In this document: piece by piece, positions 51,665-60,301 of the stretch
Numbering within the stretch: the stretch's first letter is position 1
How the letters are laid out: each line of letters starts with the position of its first letter
Origin: Antarctobacter albus
Lineage (GTDB): Bacteria; Pseudomonadota; Alphaproteobacteria; Rhodobacterales; Rhodobacteraceae
Reading direction: 5' to 3'
NCBI RefSeq assembly: GCF_900101505.1
Contig: NZ_FMZI01000021.1
Location: 1 to 64,000 of the forward strand
DNA: 64,000 bases
The notes under the pieces: model-generated
Database searches by the model: none
The model's input: only the letters and a program-made list of their open reading frames with translations
Told to the model about the DNA's origin: nothing
Program-made: the position numbers and the translations under genes

Positions 51665-52542
51665 CAAGCTCTCCGCCGGGCGCCTTCACGCGCGACATCC
51701 CCTTCAGTGATGCGGATTTCCGCGCCATCGCGCAGCTTGCCCAGCAACGGTTCGGCCTCAGCCTTGCCGAGAGCAAGAAGCCGCTGGTCTACTCGCGGCT
51801 GTCGCGGCGCCTCAAGTCCCGGCAAGTCGGGAGCTTCACCGACTACCTGGCGCTGCTCGAACGCAGCGAGGAAGAGGCCGAACGCCTAGAACTGATCTCG
51901 GCCCTGACCACCAATGTCACCAGTTTCTTCCGCGAGAAACACCACTTCGATACGCTGACACAGCGGCTGGCAGAGGGTTTGGCAGAGCGCGCAAGCTCCG
52001 GTCAAAGGGTGCGGATCTGGTCTGCCGGCTGCTCCTCTGGCCAAGAGCCCTATTCCATCGCCATGACCGTGCTCGAGGCCGTGCCGGAGGCCGCGCGCAA
52101 GGATCTGCGTATCCTTGCGACCGATATCGACCCAAAGATCGTGCACAAGGCCCGGGACGGGGTCTACTCGGCCGAGGATGTCGCCGGAATACCCGCGCCG
52201 ATGCGCGGCAAATGGACAAAGGCAACCGATGCGAGCGGCAAGACATACGGCGTGACGCAGGCTTTGAAAGACCTGATCACCTTCAACGAGTTGAACCTCA
52301 TGGTGGAGTGGCCCTTCCGTGGCCCATTCGACGCGATCTTCTGCCGCAATGTCGCGATCTATTTCGACCAGGAGACGCAAAGGCGCCTCTGGCAACGCTT
52401 CAGCGCCATGCTGAACCCCGATGGGCTCTTGTTCATCGGACATTCCGAACGGGTGACAGGCCAGGCCCTGAAGACCCTCACCGGGTTCGGGATCACGAGT
52501 TACCGCAAAGCACGCACCAACGTGCCTCCCGCGCTGCAATAG
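51661..52542 (+). CDS. cheR: Chemoreceptor methyltransferase CheR
   Basis: A 293-residue enzyme: N-terminal helical domain (FRAIAQLAQQRFGLSL; SRRLKSRQVGSF), SAM-binding domain with IWSAGCSSGQEPYSIAM, and a downstream DAIFCRNVAIYFD with the LNPDGLLFIGHSE strand. It adds methyl groups to receptor glutamates. The overlap with cheW fixes the start at 51661. Confidence 0.95.
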   Translation: MTSSPPGAFTRDIPFSDADFRAIAQLAQQRFGLSLAESKKPLVYSRLSRRLKSRQVGSFTDYLALLERSEEEAERLELISALTTNVTSFFREKHHFDTLTQRLAEGLAERASSGQRVRIWSAGCSSGQEPYSIAMTVLEAVPEAARKDLRILATDIDPKIVHKARDGVYSAEDVAGIPAPMRGKWTKATDASGKTYGVTQALKDLITFNELNLMVEWPFRGPFDAIFCRNVAIYFDQETQRRLWQRFSAMLNPDGLLFIGHSERVTGQALKTLTGFGITSYRKARTNVPPALQ

Positions 52543-52551
52543 GAGAGCAAG

Positions 52552-52938
52552 ATGGGAATGAAGGATTCTCTCAGGGTCATGGTCGTCGACGACATGGCGA
52601 CAAGCCGCGGCCTGATCACCCAGGCCCTCGATGACATCGGGGTAAAAAACTACATCACCGAAAACGACGGGCGTGCTGCCCTCGAACGCATGGCGGCCAG
52701 CCCGGTGCACCTGGTGCTGTCGGACTACAACATGCCCGGGTTGGATGGCCTTGGGCTGCTCAAGGCGGTGCGCGGCCATCAGGCGCTGAAGAAGATGGGC
52801 TTCATCCTCGTCACCGGCCGCCCGACGCCCGAGATCGTGGCAGAAGCCAAGCGGCTGGGTCTCAACAACATGATCAAGAAACCCTTTACCTCGGCCTCGA
52901 TGAAACAGTGCATCGAAAGCGTGGTCGGTCGCCTATGA
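52552..52938 (+). CDS. cheY: Chemotaxis response regulator CheY (second copy)
   Basis: A 128-residue receiver with MVVDDMATSRG, phospho-Asp in LVLSDYNMPGLDG and Lys in MIKKPFTS. It differs clearly from the first CheY, so the two are probably specialised, one for the motor and one as a sink, as in alphaproteobacteria. AGGAG lies upstream. It overlaps the next small gene by ATGA. Confidence 0.94.
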   Translation: MGMKDSLRVMVVDDMATSRGLITQALDDIGVKNYITENDGRAALERMAASPVHLVLSDYNMPGLDGLGLLKAVRGHQALKKMGFILVTGRPTPEIVAEAKRLGLNNMIKKPFTSASMKQCIESVVGRL

Positions 52939-53294
52939 GCAGGGGAAAGGACACCGTGCTGCCCCTGAGACTCGCCACCCGGCGAGCCTCGGACGAATTG
53001 GAGGGCCTGCACGCACGCCTGGAACGGCTCGAACACGGGCTGGACGCGGTGATAAGCCATTCCACACACGCGTTCGATACGAAGTCGATCGGCATGCTCC
53101 AGGAACTGGACATGTTGCGACAGTCGATCGGCGCGCTTGCGGACTACCTCGACCAGATTTCGACCGCGACCGACGCCAATGGCATGGTAAATGTCAGCGA
53201 AGCCCTGACCGCAATCCCCTTGCGCGACATGGCCTGCCGGCTGGGCGGTCAGGTAAATTCCGCCGCAAACGGCGGCCACGCGGAACTGTTCTGA
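52935..53294 (+). CDS. Chemotaxis-operon protein of unknown function
   Basis: A 119-residue, mainly helical protein. The first 30 residues are basic; a coiled-coil region (DELEGLHARLERLEHGLDA) follows, then helices with LQELDMLRQSIGALADYL. No known family is recognised. It is translationally coupled to cheY and precedes cheB by 56 bases, so it may be a chemotaxis auxiliary, for instance a phosphatase or scaffold, though no conserved phosphatase motif is visible. Confidence 0.7.
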   Translation: MSRGKDTVLPLRLATRRASDELEGLHARLERLEHGLDAVISHSTHAFDTKSIGMLQELDMLRQSIGALADYLDQISTATDANGMVNVSEALTAIPLRDMACRLGGQVNSAANGGHAELF

Positions 53295-53350
53295 TGAAAC
53301 GGGCCGCGTGTCGCTGGCGGCATTGGCCCCGTATGGACTGGGTCTGAACC

Positions 53351-54505
53351 ATGTCGGTCAAGAGTGTCGTCATCGCCACGCCGGACGCCGCACAGCGCAA
53401 GCGGCTGGGCCTTGTCGTGGATCGTATGAGCGAGTTCGAGGTCATCGCCCAAACCGGCGACCTCATGAACACCTATAATGTGGTCGAGGAACGGTTGCCG
53501 AAGGCCGTTCTCATCGCGGATGTCCTGGCCGGCCTTGCCGAGTTCGAAGTGATGCGCGCGCTGTTCTCGACGCTGGATATCCGTTGGCTGGTGGTAACGG
53601 TGCCCAACCGGAGACTGCGCGGACCCGCCGTGGGCGGCAGTCCTCGATCCGATCTGTTTTCGATCCCGACAGATGCGCCTGACGAGGTTTATGAGCGACA
53701 ACTCCGTGCCCTGACGCGCACCGGGTTGAACCCCCGACCAGCTGCCAAACCCAATCCGCCTCGTCCGACCGAAACTCCCCACAGCCATCTCGCCTGCGGC
53801 GCGCCGACGACCAATGCGACAAGGCCCCTGATCACCACGGTCAAGGTACAAGACCATCTGACGCGCACGTCCAGGGCGCCCCAAGCAGATCCACGCCCCC
53901 CCCTGGGTAGCGATCCCATCATCCTGATTGGAGCCAGCACCGGGGGGGTCGATGCACTGCTGGCCGTATTGACCCGCTTTCCCCAGGATTGCCCACCCAC
54001 GCTGGTCGTCCAGCACACAGGGTCAGGTTTTGGCGAAAGCCTGGCCAGCCTTCTGGACCGCCAGTGCCTGCCGAATGTCCTTCTGGCGAATGGCCCCATG
54101 CCCCTGAGGCAGGGACAGATTCTGGTCGGCGCCGGAATACGGGCGCACCTGGTTCTGGATGGGCGCGCCGCGACCCGGGTCACGACCGTCGCCGACGGGC
54201 CCGTGGCCGGACATGTTCCCTCTGTCGACCGGCTGTTCCTGTCGGCCCTGCCGGTGGCGCCAAGGGTCTCCGCCGCTTTGCTGACGGGCATGGGCCGCGA
54301 CGGCGCGGATGGAATGAAGGCCCTTCGACTTGCCGGCGCGCATACGCTCGCACAGGACGAGGCCAGTTGCGTGGTCTACGGTATGCCCCGTGCCGCCGTC
54401 GAGCTGGGTGGAGTGGATCGTGTCCTTCCGCTGAAAAAAATCGCCGAGGCGTTGTTGGCCCGTCGCAAGACAAATGTCGGCCCAGGCAGGGAAGCACAGA
54501 AATGA
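53351..54505 (+). CDS. cheB: Receptor methylesterase CheB with degenerate receiver
   Basis: A 384-residue protein. The catalytic domain is intact: Ser196 (IGASTGG), His222 (VVQHTGSG) and Asp317 (MGRDGADG). The N-terminal receiver (1-~125) lacks the acidic pair (TPDA instead of DD) and the switch Lys; a possible phosphosite Asp57 (LIADV) remains. Phosphorylation control by CheA is therefore doubtful. A Pro-rich linker joins the halves. ATGA overlap with cheD. Confidence 0.93.
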   Translation: MSVKSVVIATPDAAQRKRLGLVVDRMSEFEVIAQTGDLMNTYNVVEERLPKAVLIADVLAGLAEFEVMRALFSTLDIRWLVVTVPNRRLRGPAVGGSPRSDLFSIPTDAPDEVYERQLRALTRTGLNPRPAAKPNPPRPTETPHSHLACGAPTTNATRPLITTVKVQDHLTRTSRAPQADPRPPLGSDPIILIGASTGGVDALLAVLTRFPQDCPPTLVVQHTGSGFGESLASLLDRQCLPNVLLANGPMPLRQGQILVGAGIRAHLVLDGRAATRVTTVADGPVAGHVPSVDRLFLSALPVAPRVSAALLTGMGRDGADGMKALRLAGAHTLAQDEASCVVYGMPRAAVELGGVDRVLPLKKIAEALLARRKTNVGPGREAQK

Positions 54506-55035
54506 CGCCACAAACCGAGAAGCTGGTAAATGTCATCCAGGGAGAGTTCGAGATCTCGGACAGCCCCCAGGTTGTCCTGACGACCGTGCTGGGGTCCTGT
54601 ATCGCGGTCTGCATGTTCGATCCCCAACGCAAGGTCGGCGGGCTCAACCATTTTCTCCTGCCAAAGCGGGACGGGGGCGAAGGCGCGAATGTCCGCTATG
54701 GCGCCTATGCGATGGAACTGCTGATCAACGGGCTGTTGCGACGCGGGGCTGACCGTGCCCGGCTACAGGCCAAGGTCTTTGGCGGGGCCAGCATGATGGG
54801 CAACCTGCGCGACATCGGCGCGTCCAACGCGGCGTTCGCGCGCGGCTTCCTCAAGGATGAGGGCATCCCCTGCATCGCCGAAAGCGTCGGAGGCACCTCG
54901 GCCCGCCGAATTCGCTTCTGGCCCACCACCGGCCGCGTGCGCCAGCTTCTCGTCTCTGCGGATGCCGTGTCGCTGCCGGTGGAGAAACCGGCCCCCATCC
55001 CCCGGCCCAAGACGGACGAGATCACGCTTTTCTGA
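54502..55035 (+). CDS. cheD: Chemoreceptor glutamine deamidase CheD
   Basis: A 177-residue enzyme with catalytic Cys33 (VLGSCIAVCMFD) and His50 (GGLNHFLLP), preceded by TTV, the nucleophile triad region of CheD. It deamidates Gln residues on receptors before methylation. It ends the chemotaxis operon; the next gene starts 61 bases on and belongs to a different pathway. Confidence 0.93.
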   Translation: MTPQTEKLVNVIQGEFEISDSPQVVLTTVLGSCIAVCMFDPQRKVGGLNHFLLPKRDGGEGANVRYGAYAMELLINGLLRRGADRARLQAKVFGGASMMGNLRDIGASNAAFARGFLKDEGIPCIAESVGGTSARRIRFWPTTGRVRQLLVSADAVSLPVEKPAPIPRPKTDEITLF

Positions 55036-55096
55036 CGGGCACTTCGGCGCTATCCCGGCCACGCGGGCATGTGCCCGCAGGCCGGGAGAGACCAGA

Positions 55097-57229
55097 ATGC
55101 AAGCATCGTCCCATCCGTTTACCCGCGATCTGGTGCTGGTCGGAGGCGGCCACAGCCACGCGCTGGTCCTGCGGTCCTGGGGCATGAAGCCGCTGCCGGG
55201 CGCACGCCTGACGCTGATCAATCCCGGCCCCTCCGCCGCCTACTCCGGCATGCTGCCCGGACATATTGCCGGACACTACACGCGCGACGCGCTGGAGATC
55301 GATCTTGTCCGGCTGGCACGATTTGCCGGGGCCCGGCTGATCCTGGGCGCCGCCGAGGGCATCGACCTGTCCCGTGGAGAGGTGCACGTGGCGGCCCGCC
55401 CGCCCATCGCCTTTGATCTGGCCAGCATCGACATCGGCATCACAACAGCCATGCCTGAAATTCCCGGGTTTGCCGAATATGCGATCCCGGCCAAGCCCCT
55501 GGAACGGTTCGCCGCCGCATGGCAGAACTTCCTTCAGACCAGCGGCCCGGCCAGCGTGGTGATGATCGGCGGCGGGGTCGCCGGCGCCGAATTGATCCTG
55601 GCGATGGGTCACGCACTGTCACAGGCCGACCGGCCCGCAAAGTTGCACCTGATCGAACGTGACACGGTCCTGACCGCCCTGCCCGACCGTTCGGCGAAAC
55701 GCCTGCGCGCGGCATTGGAACGCGCAGGCGTCACGCTGCATGAAGGGGCCGAGGTGCGGGCGATCACGCCGGATGGAGTCACGCTGGATGGGTATGAGAT
55801 CGAGACTGACTTCGTCTGCGGCGCTGCGGGTGCCCGTCCTCATCCCTGGCTTGCGGAAACCGGACTGGCGCAGCAGCACGGTTATCTGAGCATTGATCCG
55901 CAGTTGCGCACATCGGACCCCCGCATCTTTGCAGCGGGGGATTGTGCGCATATGCCATTTGCCCCGCGGCCCAAGGCCGGAGTCTATGCCGTCCGGCAGG
56001 CCCCGGTGCTGGCACAGAACCTGTGCGTGGCACTGCGCGAAGCCGGGACGATGAAACGCTATCAGCCGCAGAAGGATTATCTAAAGCTGGTGTCGATGGG
56101 CGAGAAAACCGCCCTGGGCGACCGGTTCGGCCTGAGCTTTTCCGGCCCCTGGGTCTGGCGATGGAAAGACCGGATCGACCGGAAATTCATGTCCAAACTC
56201 AAGGACCTGCCACAAATGGCATTGCCCGCGCTGCCGGACCCGCGTGCCGCCGGTGCGGCGGACCTGGGCGACAAGGTGCTGTGCGGCGGCTGCGGTGCCA
56301 AGCTGGGCCAGGGGGCCTTGATGGCAGCGCTTTGCGAGGGTCCGTCGAACCTGCCCGGGGACGACGCGGCACTGGTCCGCATCGGCGGTGCGGAACTGGT
56401 CTTCAGCACCGACCACCTGCGCGAAATCACCGCCGATCCCGTCACCATGACGCGCATCGCCGCGCAGCATGCGCTTGGCGACATCTGGGCAATGGGCGGC
56501 CAGCCGCAGGCCGTTCTGACCAGCCTTGTCCTGCCCCGCATGTCGCCACGGCTGGCCAGCCGCACCCTGGACGAGATCATGACAACCGCCCGCGCCATCA
56601 TGCGTGCATCCGGGGCAGAGATCGTCGGCGGCCACACGTCGCAAGGCGCCGAACTGACCATCGGCTTTACCATCGCCGGCACCTGCGAAGGAACGGCAAT
56701 CGGCCTTGCCGGCGCGCGCCCCGGCGACGCATTGATCCTGACCAAGCCGCTGGGGTCCGGCGTGCTCATGGCCGGTGAAATGGCGGGTCTTGCGCGCGGC
56801 GAAGACGTGGCTGCGGCCCTGCAACGGATGGTCCAGTCGCAGGCGCAGGCCTCGACCTTGCTGAAAGACGCCCATGCCATGACGGATGTGACCGGATTTG
56901 GCCTGCTGGGTCACCTGCGCAACATCTGCCTGAATTCGAACGTCGGCGCAGAAATCACGCTGGAGGCGGTGCCTCTCATGCACGGCGCCGTGGAGCTTGC
57001 CCGCCAAGGCATCCGGTCAAGCCTCTACCCGGACAATCGCGCGCCCTTCCCCGACCTCGCGGACAGTGCCCTGCACGATCTTCTGATCGACCCCCAGACC
57101 TCCGGCGGCCTGCTGGCGGCCGTGCCCGGCGATGGGACAGAGCCCCTGGCGGCGCTGCACGGCGCAGGCTACGAAGCCGCGCGGATCGGCATCGTCACCG
57201 AGGGCTCCGGTCAGATCCGGATCGTCTGA
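55097..57229 (+). CDS. selD: FAD oxidoreductase-selenophosphate synthase fusion (SelD)
   Basis: A 710-residue fusion. Residues 1-~380 are a NADH-dehydrogenase-like FAD domain (VLVGGGHSHALVLRSW at the start; VMIGGGVAGAELILAMG; IFAAGDCAHM). Residues ~395-710 are SelD: catalytic Cys399 and Lys402 in CGGCGAKLG, DDAAL, STDHLREITADPV and DPQTSGGLL. SelD makes selenophosphate for selenium incorporation. The FAD part is thought to supply reduced selenium, but this is inferred. GGGAGAG upstream supports the start. It is adjacent and convergent to mnmH. Confidence 0.92.
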   Translation: MQASSHPFTRDLVLVGGGHSHALVLRSWGMKPLPGARLTLINPGPSAAYSGMLPGHIAGHYTRDALEIDLVRLARFAGARLILGAAEGIDLSRGEVHVAARPPIAFDLASIDIGITTAMPEIPGFAEYAIPAKPLERFAAAWQNFLQTSGPASVVMIGGGVAGAELILAMGHALSQADRPAKLHLIERDTVLTALPDRSAKRLRAALERAGVTLHEGAEVRAITPDGVTLDGYEIETDFVCGAAGARPHPWLAETGLAQQHGYLSIDPQLRTSDPRIFAAGDCAHMPFAPRPKAGVYAVRQAPVLAQNLCVALREAGTMKRYQPQKDYLKLVSMGEKTALGDRFGLSFSGPWVWRWKDRIDRKFMSKLKDLPQMALPALPDPRAAGAADLGDKVLCGGCGAKLGQGALMAALCEGPSNLPGDDAALVRIGGAELVFSTDHLREITADPVTMTRIAAQHALGDIWAMGGQPQAVLTSLVLPRMSPRLASRTLDEIMTTARAIMRASGAEIVGGHTSQGAELTIGFTIAGTCEGTAIGLAGARPGDALILTKPLGSGVLMAGEMAGLARGEDVAAALQRMVQSQAQASTLLKDAHAMTDVTGFGLLGHLRNICLNSNVGAEITLEAVPLMHGAVELARQGIRSSLYPDNRAPFPDLADSALHDLLIDPQTSGGLLAAVPGDGTEPLAALHGAGYEAARIGIVTEGSGQIRIV

Positions 57230-58269
57230 AGCCGCGCCGCCAAACGGTCGGCCAGCGCGTCCAAAGCACCGGGGGCCAGCGAAACCGTCTCCTCGCGGTG
57301 CAGAACCTGTGGGACATGTGCCCGCATGGAACTGCGATAGGCCGGATCATAGTGATCCTCGGCCAGAGCGCGGCACAGGGCCAGGCGATCCCCCGCGTCG
57401 ATCATCGCCTCCCACCGATCGACGACCTCGTGCCCACGGTGATAGCGCAGCGGCGCCAGCTTTTCGCGCAGCCGCACCCCGTCGGACAGAATGTCGTCAT
57501 AGGCCTGTGCAAGGTATTCCGCACGCGCCGCGATCGGGGCAGAGACCTCGACCCAGGGCGCGACTTTCATCGCGTCCCAGAGTGCCGGTGGCAGGTTGAT
57601 CTGCCCGATCTTGCTGCTTTCCGCCTCAACAACGACGGGCCGCGCGGGATCAAGGGCACATAGCGCCCGAGCAAGATCGGATTCGAAACCCTTCTGGGCA
57701 GGTTGTCCCCCCGGCATCTCTCCCAAGAGCGAGCCCCGATGCCGCGCCAGTCCTTCGAGATCCAGAACCTGCACGCCGCGATCCTGCAGGCGTGGCAGCA
57801 GCGCGGTCTTGGCCGTCCCGGTATACCCACCCAACTGGACTAGGTGATGCCGCAGCGGCGTGTCGTACAGATAACCCGTCACAAGCCGACGATAGGTCCG
57901 GTACCCCCCCGGCACCACCTCGGCCCGCCAGCCGATCTCACGCAGCATCCAGGTGAAAGAGCCGGACCGCTGCCCCCCGCGCCAGCAATAGACCAACGGC
58001 CGCCACCCTCCCTCGTGATGCGAGAGATGACGTTCGATATGGTTGGCCGCATTGCGGAAGACCAGTGCCGCCCCCAGCTTACGCGCCTTGAAGGGACTAT
58101 CCTGCTTGTAGATCGTCCCGACGCGGGCACGTTCCTCGTTGTCGAGCGCGGGGAGATTGATTGCACCCGGGATACGATCTTCTTCGAACTCCGCCGGGCT
58201 GCGGACGTCGATCACGGTATCGAAACCGTGCGCGTGAAAGCTCTCCAGGCGGTCTGGTATCAAGGTCAT
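57211..58269 (-). CDS. mnmH: tRNA 2-selenouridine synthase
   Basis: A 352-residue enzyme with a rhodanese domain (catalytic Cys95 in VYCWRGGQRSGS) and a P-loop domain (GGYTGTAKT, residues 147-155). It replaces S2 of 2-thiouridine in tRNA with Se, using selenophosphate from SelD. Its 3' end overlaps selD by 19 bases in convergent orientation. Se here may therefore be used for tRNA rather than selenoproteins; no SelA/SelB gene is seen in the window. Confidence 0.95.
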   Translation of the reverse strand: MTLIPDRLESFHAHGFDTVIDVRSPAEFEEDRIPGAINLPALDNEERARVGTIYKQDSPFKARKLGAALVFRNAANHIERHLSHHEGGWRPLVYCWRGGQRSGSFTWMLREIGWRAEVVPGGYRTYRRLVTGYLYDTPLRHHLVQLGGYTGTAKTALLPRLQDRGVQVLDLEGLARHRGSLLGEMPGGQPAQKGFESDLARALCALDPARPVVVEAESSKIGQINLPPALWDAMKVAPWVEVSAPIAARAEYLAQAYDDILSDGVRLREKLAPLRYHRGHEVVDRWEAMIDAGDRLALCRALAEDHYDPAYRSSMRAHVPQVLHREETVSLAPGALDALADRLAARLQTIRI

Positions 58270-58404
58270 TGAGTGGATTTATCGCGGCGGCTGAGGCTTT
58301 GGAAGGGCCGGATTCAGCGAGGTGAAATTCTGTTGCAAAAGCTGCTGGACACCGGGTCGGACCTCGGCTAAACCGCCTCCACCCGAAGCGATCGCTTCAC
58401 CCGT

Positions 58405-58479
58405 GCCCGGGTAGCTCAGGGGTAGAGCAGTGGATTGAAAATCCTCGTGTCGGTGGTTCGATTCCGCCCCCGGGCACCA
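58405..58479 (+). tRNA. tRNA-Phe (anticodon GAA)
   Basis: A regular tRNA: acceptor GCCCGGG / CCCGGGC, D-arm GCTC/GAGC, anticodon loop TTGAAAA with GAA, T-loop TTCGATT and encoded ACCA. Phe tRNA genes are frequent integration targets, and the genes downstream to the right edge look foreign, so its 3' end may be an attachment site. Confidence 0.95.
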
Positions 58480-58755
58480 TTATTATCCTATCGCCGTGCA
58501 AAATCGCCCAGTAAATTAAGGGAATTTGCTATTTTCCGGCCTCGCGGCAATCGGATTTGCTACAGAACTTGCTACAGGAAGCGCTACGGTATGCGAGTGT
58601 TTCCACGGCATTGAGATGGCGGGAGAGCAGCTGCCTTTGCAGGGGAGATGTCTGGACAGTCATTGGCAAGGGCACGGGGCGCCGGCGCGTGATGGACTGG
58701 TGAACGTCGATGGAAGTGTGACCGGCTGCTCATCATGCCGAGGCATCGGTCGTTC
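58480..58755. other. Post-tRNA-Phe junction with TTGCTACAG repeats
   Basis: Two exact copies of TTGCTACAG (58557-58565 and 58569-58577) and a degenerate third (CGCTACGG at 58583) lie 12-14 bases apart; a TTGCTA also occurs at 58526. Repeats like these are found near tyrosine-recombinase genes next to tRNA att sites (recollection). No integrase frame is present: the 108-codon + frame from 58526 shows no recombinase motifs. It may be an integration scar. Confidence 0.45.
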
Positions 58756-59538
58756 TCATCCGATGTCGAAGGCTTTAGCCAGGCGTCCTGCATGTAGGGC
58801 CGGACCCGGCTCTTTGCCCGACGCCCAGTCTTTGACCAGACCGATGTAGTCGAGCGTAAGAAACTCGACTTCGTCGCCGGCTGTCCGGCGGGTGAAATGT
58901 TCGCACTCCGATCGATGCGTTGACACGCGGGACGCGTCGACCGGTCGGCCGTCCGGCCAAGCTCGGGGCTCCGCGTAAAGATAAACGAGAACGGACTTGA
59001 GGCCCTGAAAAGGGCCGCCTTCGCGGTGCACGGCGGACCGCAGGCCGAAGGCATGTTTCACAAGTTGCGGTGCATCGAGGGACTTGTAGCGCAGGCTGCC
59101 GGCCTTCAACTCATCCCGGACGGAACAGAAGGCGGTCATGGCATCGCCCCAGACAGGGCGGTCATAGGCGTCAGAGAAGCCGGGGCCCTTCTTCCGCGGT
59201 CTGAAAGGCTCGTAGCGCTTGCTCTCGATCCCGATCAGATGCGTGTCGGTGACGATGACGGCGTCCAGCCAGGGATGCCGGCCGCCGGACCACGGGAAGC
59301 GCAACTCGGCTTCGAGTCTCACTTCGCGCGCGGGCCAGGCGGCCGCCAGACGAGGCAGGGGCGGCAGAGCCTCGGGTCGCCTGAGGAACCAGCCGAAGGC
59401 ATTGACTGCGAGCGCAGACGAGCTTTCAGAGCTTGCGAGCTTGCCGCTCTCGACCTCGTTGCCGGGCGCGGCGTTCAGGGCGTCGAGGATCTCCCGTTCC
59501 GGAAGGTCCGGCAGGAAATGCAGCGGTTGGTCGGTCAT
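58756..59538 (-). CDS. PD-(D/E)XK nuclease-like protein
   Basis: A 260-residue protein. A plausible nuclease core is Glu76 (RLEAELRFPW), Asp92 (HPWLDAVIV) and E105-S-K107 (LIGIESKRYE), the order expected for a PD-(D/E)XK active site. The C-terminal half is of unknown type (DYIGLVKDWASG). The start overlaps the HEPN gene stop by 4 bases, so the two are made together. It resembles restriction-endonuclease-fold proteins (PGN_0703-like is one possibility) but family assignment is by motif only. Confidence 0.65.
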   Translation of the reverse strand: MTDQPLHFLPDLPEREILDALNAAPGNEVESGKLASSESSSALAVNAFGWFLRRPEALPPLPRLAAAWPAREVRLEAELRFPWSGGRHPWLDAVIVTDTHLIGIESKRYEPFRPRKKGPGFSDAYDRPVWGDAMTAFCSVRDELKAGSLRYKSLDAPQLVKHAFGLRSAVHREGGPFQGLKSVLVYLYAEPRAWPDGRPVDASRVSTHRSECEHFTRRTAGDEVEFLTLDYIGLVKDWASGKEPGPALHAGRLAKAFDIG

Positions 59539-60230
59539 TGGCGACCTCCTGCCTTTGCACTGCCATCATCGACAACCGGGTAGTAGGGGCGCCCCCAGCC
59601 TTCTGCGGGGTTGTCCATCATTAGGTCCACGAAGACGGGGAGCAGAAAGCCCAGGATCTCCGCTCCGTCCGAGACCTGGCCCCGGTTCACGCTGCCGTTC
59701 CAAGTGGCGCCGCCATGCACGATCTGGTTCCGCAGGACATAGTGCCGGTCGAAGACGCAGGTCAGCACGGCGGTCGTGTCACGCCGCGTGACGGCGTCAC
59801 CGAAGAAACGTGCCGAATGTTGAAACCGGGCCTCCCAGTCCTCGTGCCCGGCGATGCCGTTATGGTACGACCAGAACGGATTGAAGACGTAGCGGTTCTG
59901 CATCAGGAGGCGGATCGGTCCCGAGAAGCGGGTCCAGATCGCGTTGTAGATGCGATGATCAGCATCGAGGCGGATCAGGCGGGCAAAGAAGCTCTCGAAA
60001 TCCTCCCGTGCGGTGCCGAAGGACCGTCCGCCTGCATCGCTCTCGTCGGCATAGGCGGCGTTGAAGGCGATCCAGAGAAAGATGAAACGCGCATCGGCGT
60101 CCTCTGCTTCCCTCTCTGCCCGGCCGATCCACGATATTGCGCGATGCACTCGAAGGCCCATGTCCTGCTCGAAACCGTCGCGAATGGCGCGTTGTTTCGA
60201 CTTCAGATCGTCGAAATACAGGTCTGGCAT
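59535..60230 (-). CDS. HEPN-domain protein
   Basis: A 231-residue helical protein with Arg167-x4-His172 in VLRNQIVHGG, the R-x4-6-H motif of HEPN ribonucleases (Apea-like HEPN proteins have the same RNxxxH form). A helical N-terminus (KQRAIRDGFEQDMGL) precedes it. The start at 60230 has GGAG at a 6-base spacing. Many HEPN proteins act as RNases that kill or arrest the cell in anti-phage defence or toxin systems. Here it is coupled to the nuclease-like gene and follows a WYL regulator. Confidence 0.75.
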   Translation of the reverse strand: MPDLYFDDLKSKQRAIRDGFEQDMGLRVHRAISWIGRAEREAEDADARFIFLWIAFNAAYADESDAGGRSFGTAREDFESFFARLIRLDADHRIYNAIWTRFSGPIRLLMQNRYVFNPFWSYHNGIAGHEDWEARFQHSARFFGDAVTRRDTTAVLTCVFDRHYVLRNQIVHGGATWNGSVNRGQVSDGAEILGFLLPVFVDLMMDNPAEGWGRPYYPVVDDGSAKAGGRQ

Positions 60231-60301
60231 TACATACTCCAATTCCACTGATCACGTCGAAACACGTCAATTTGGCAAATTTGCGGATAACCCCGGTTTT
60301 C

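Noticed and set aside
58405-58479. Possible tRNA-Sec near the selenium genes
   Set aside because: The anticodon is GAA and the structure is ordinary; it is tRNA-Phe.
58526-58849. Possible integrase N-terminus after tRNA-Phe
   Set aside because: No tyrosine-recombinase motif and the frame overlaps the nuclease-like gene; only the flanking repeats are suggestive.
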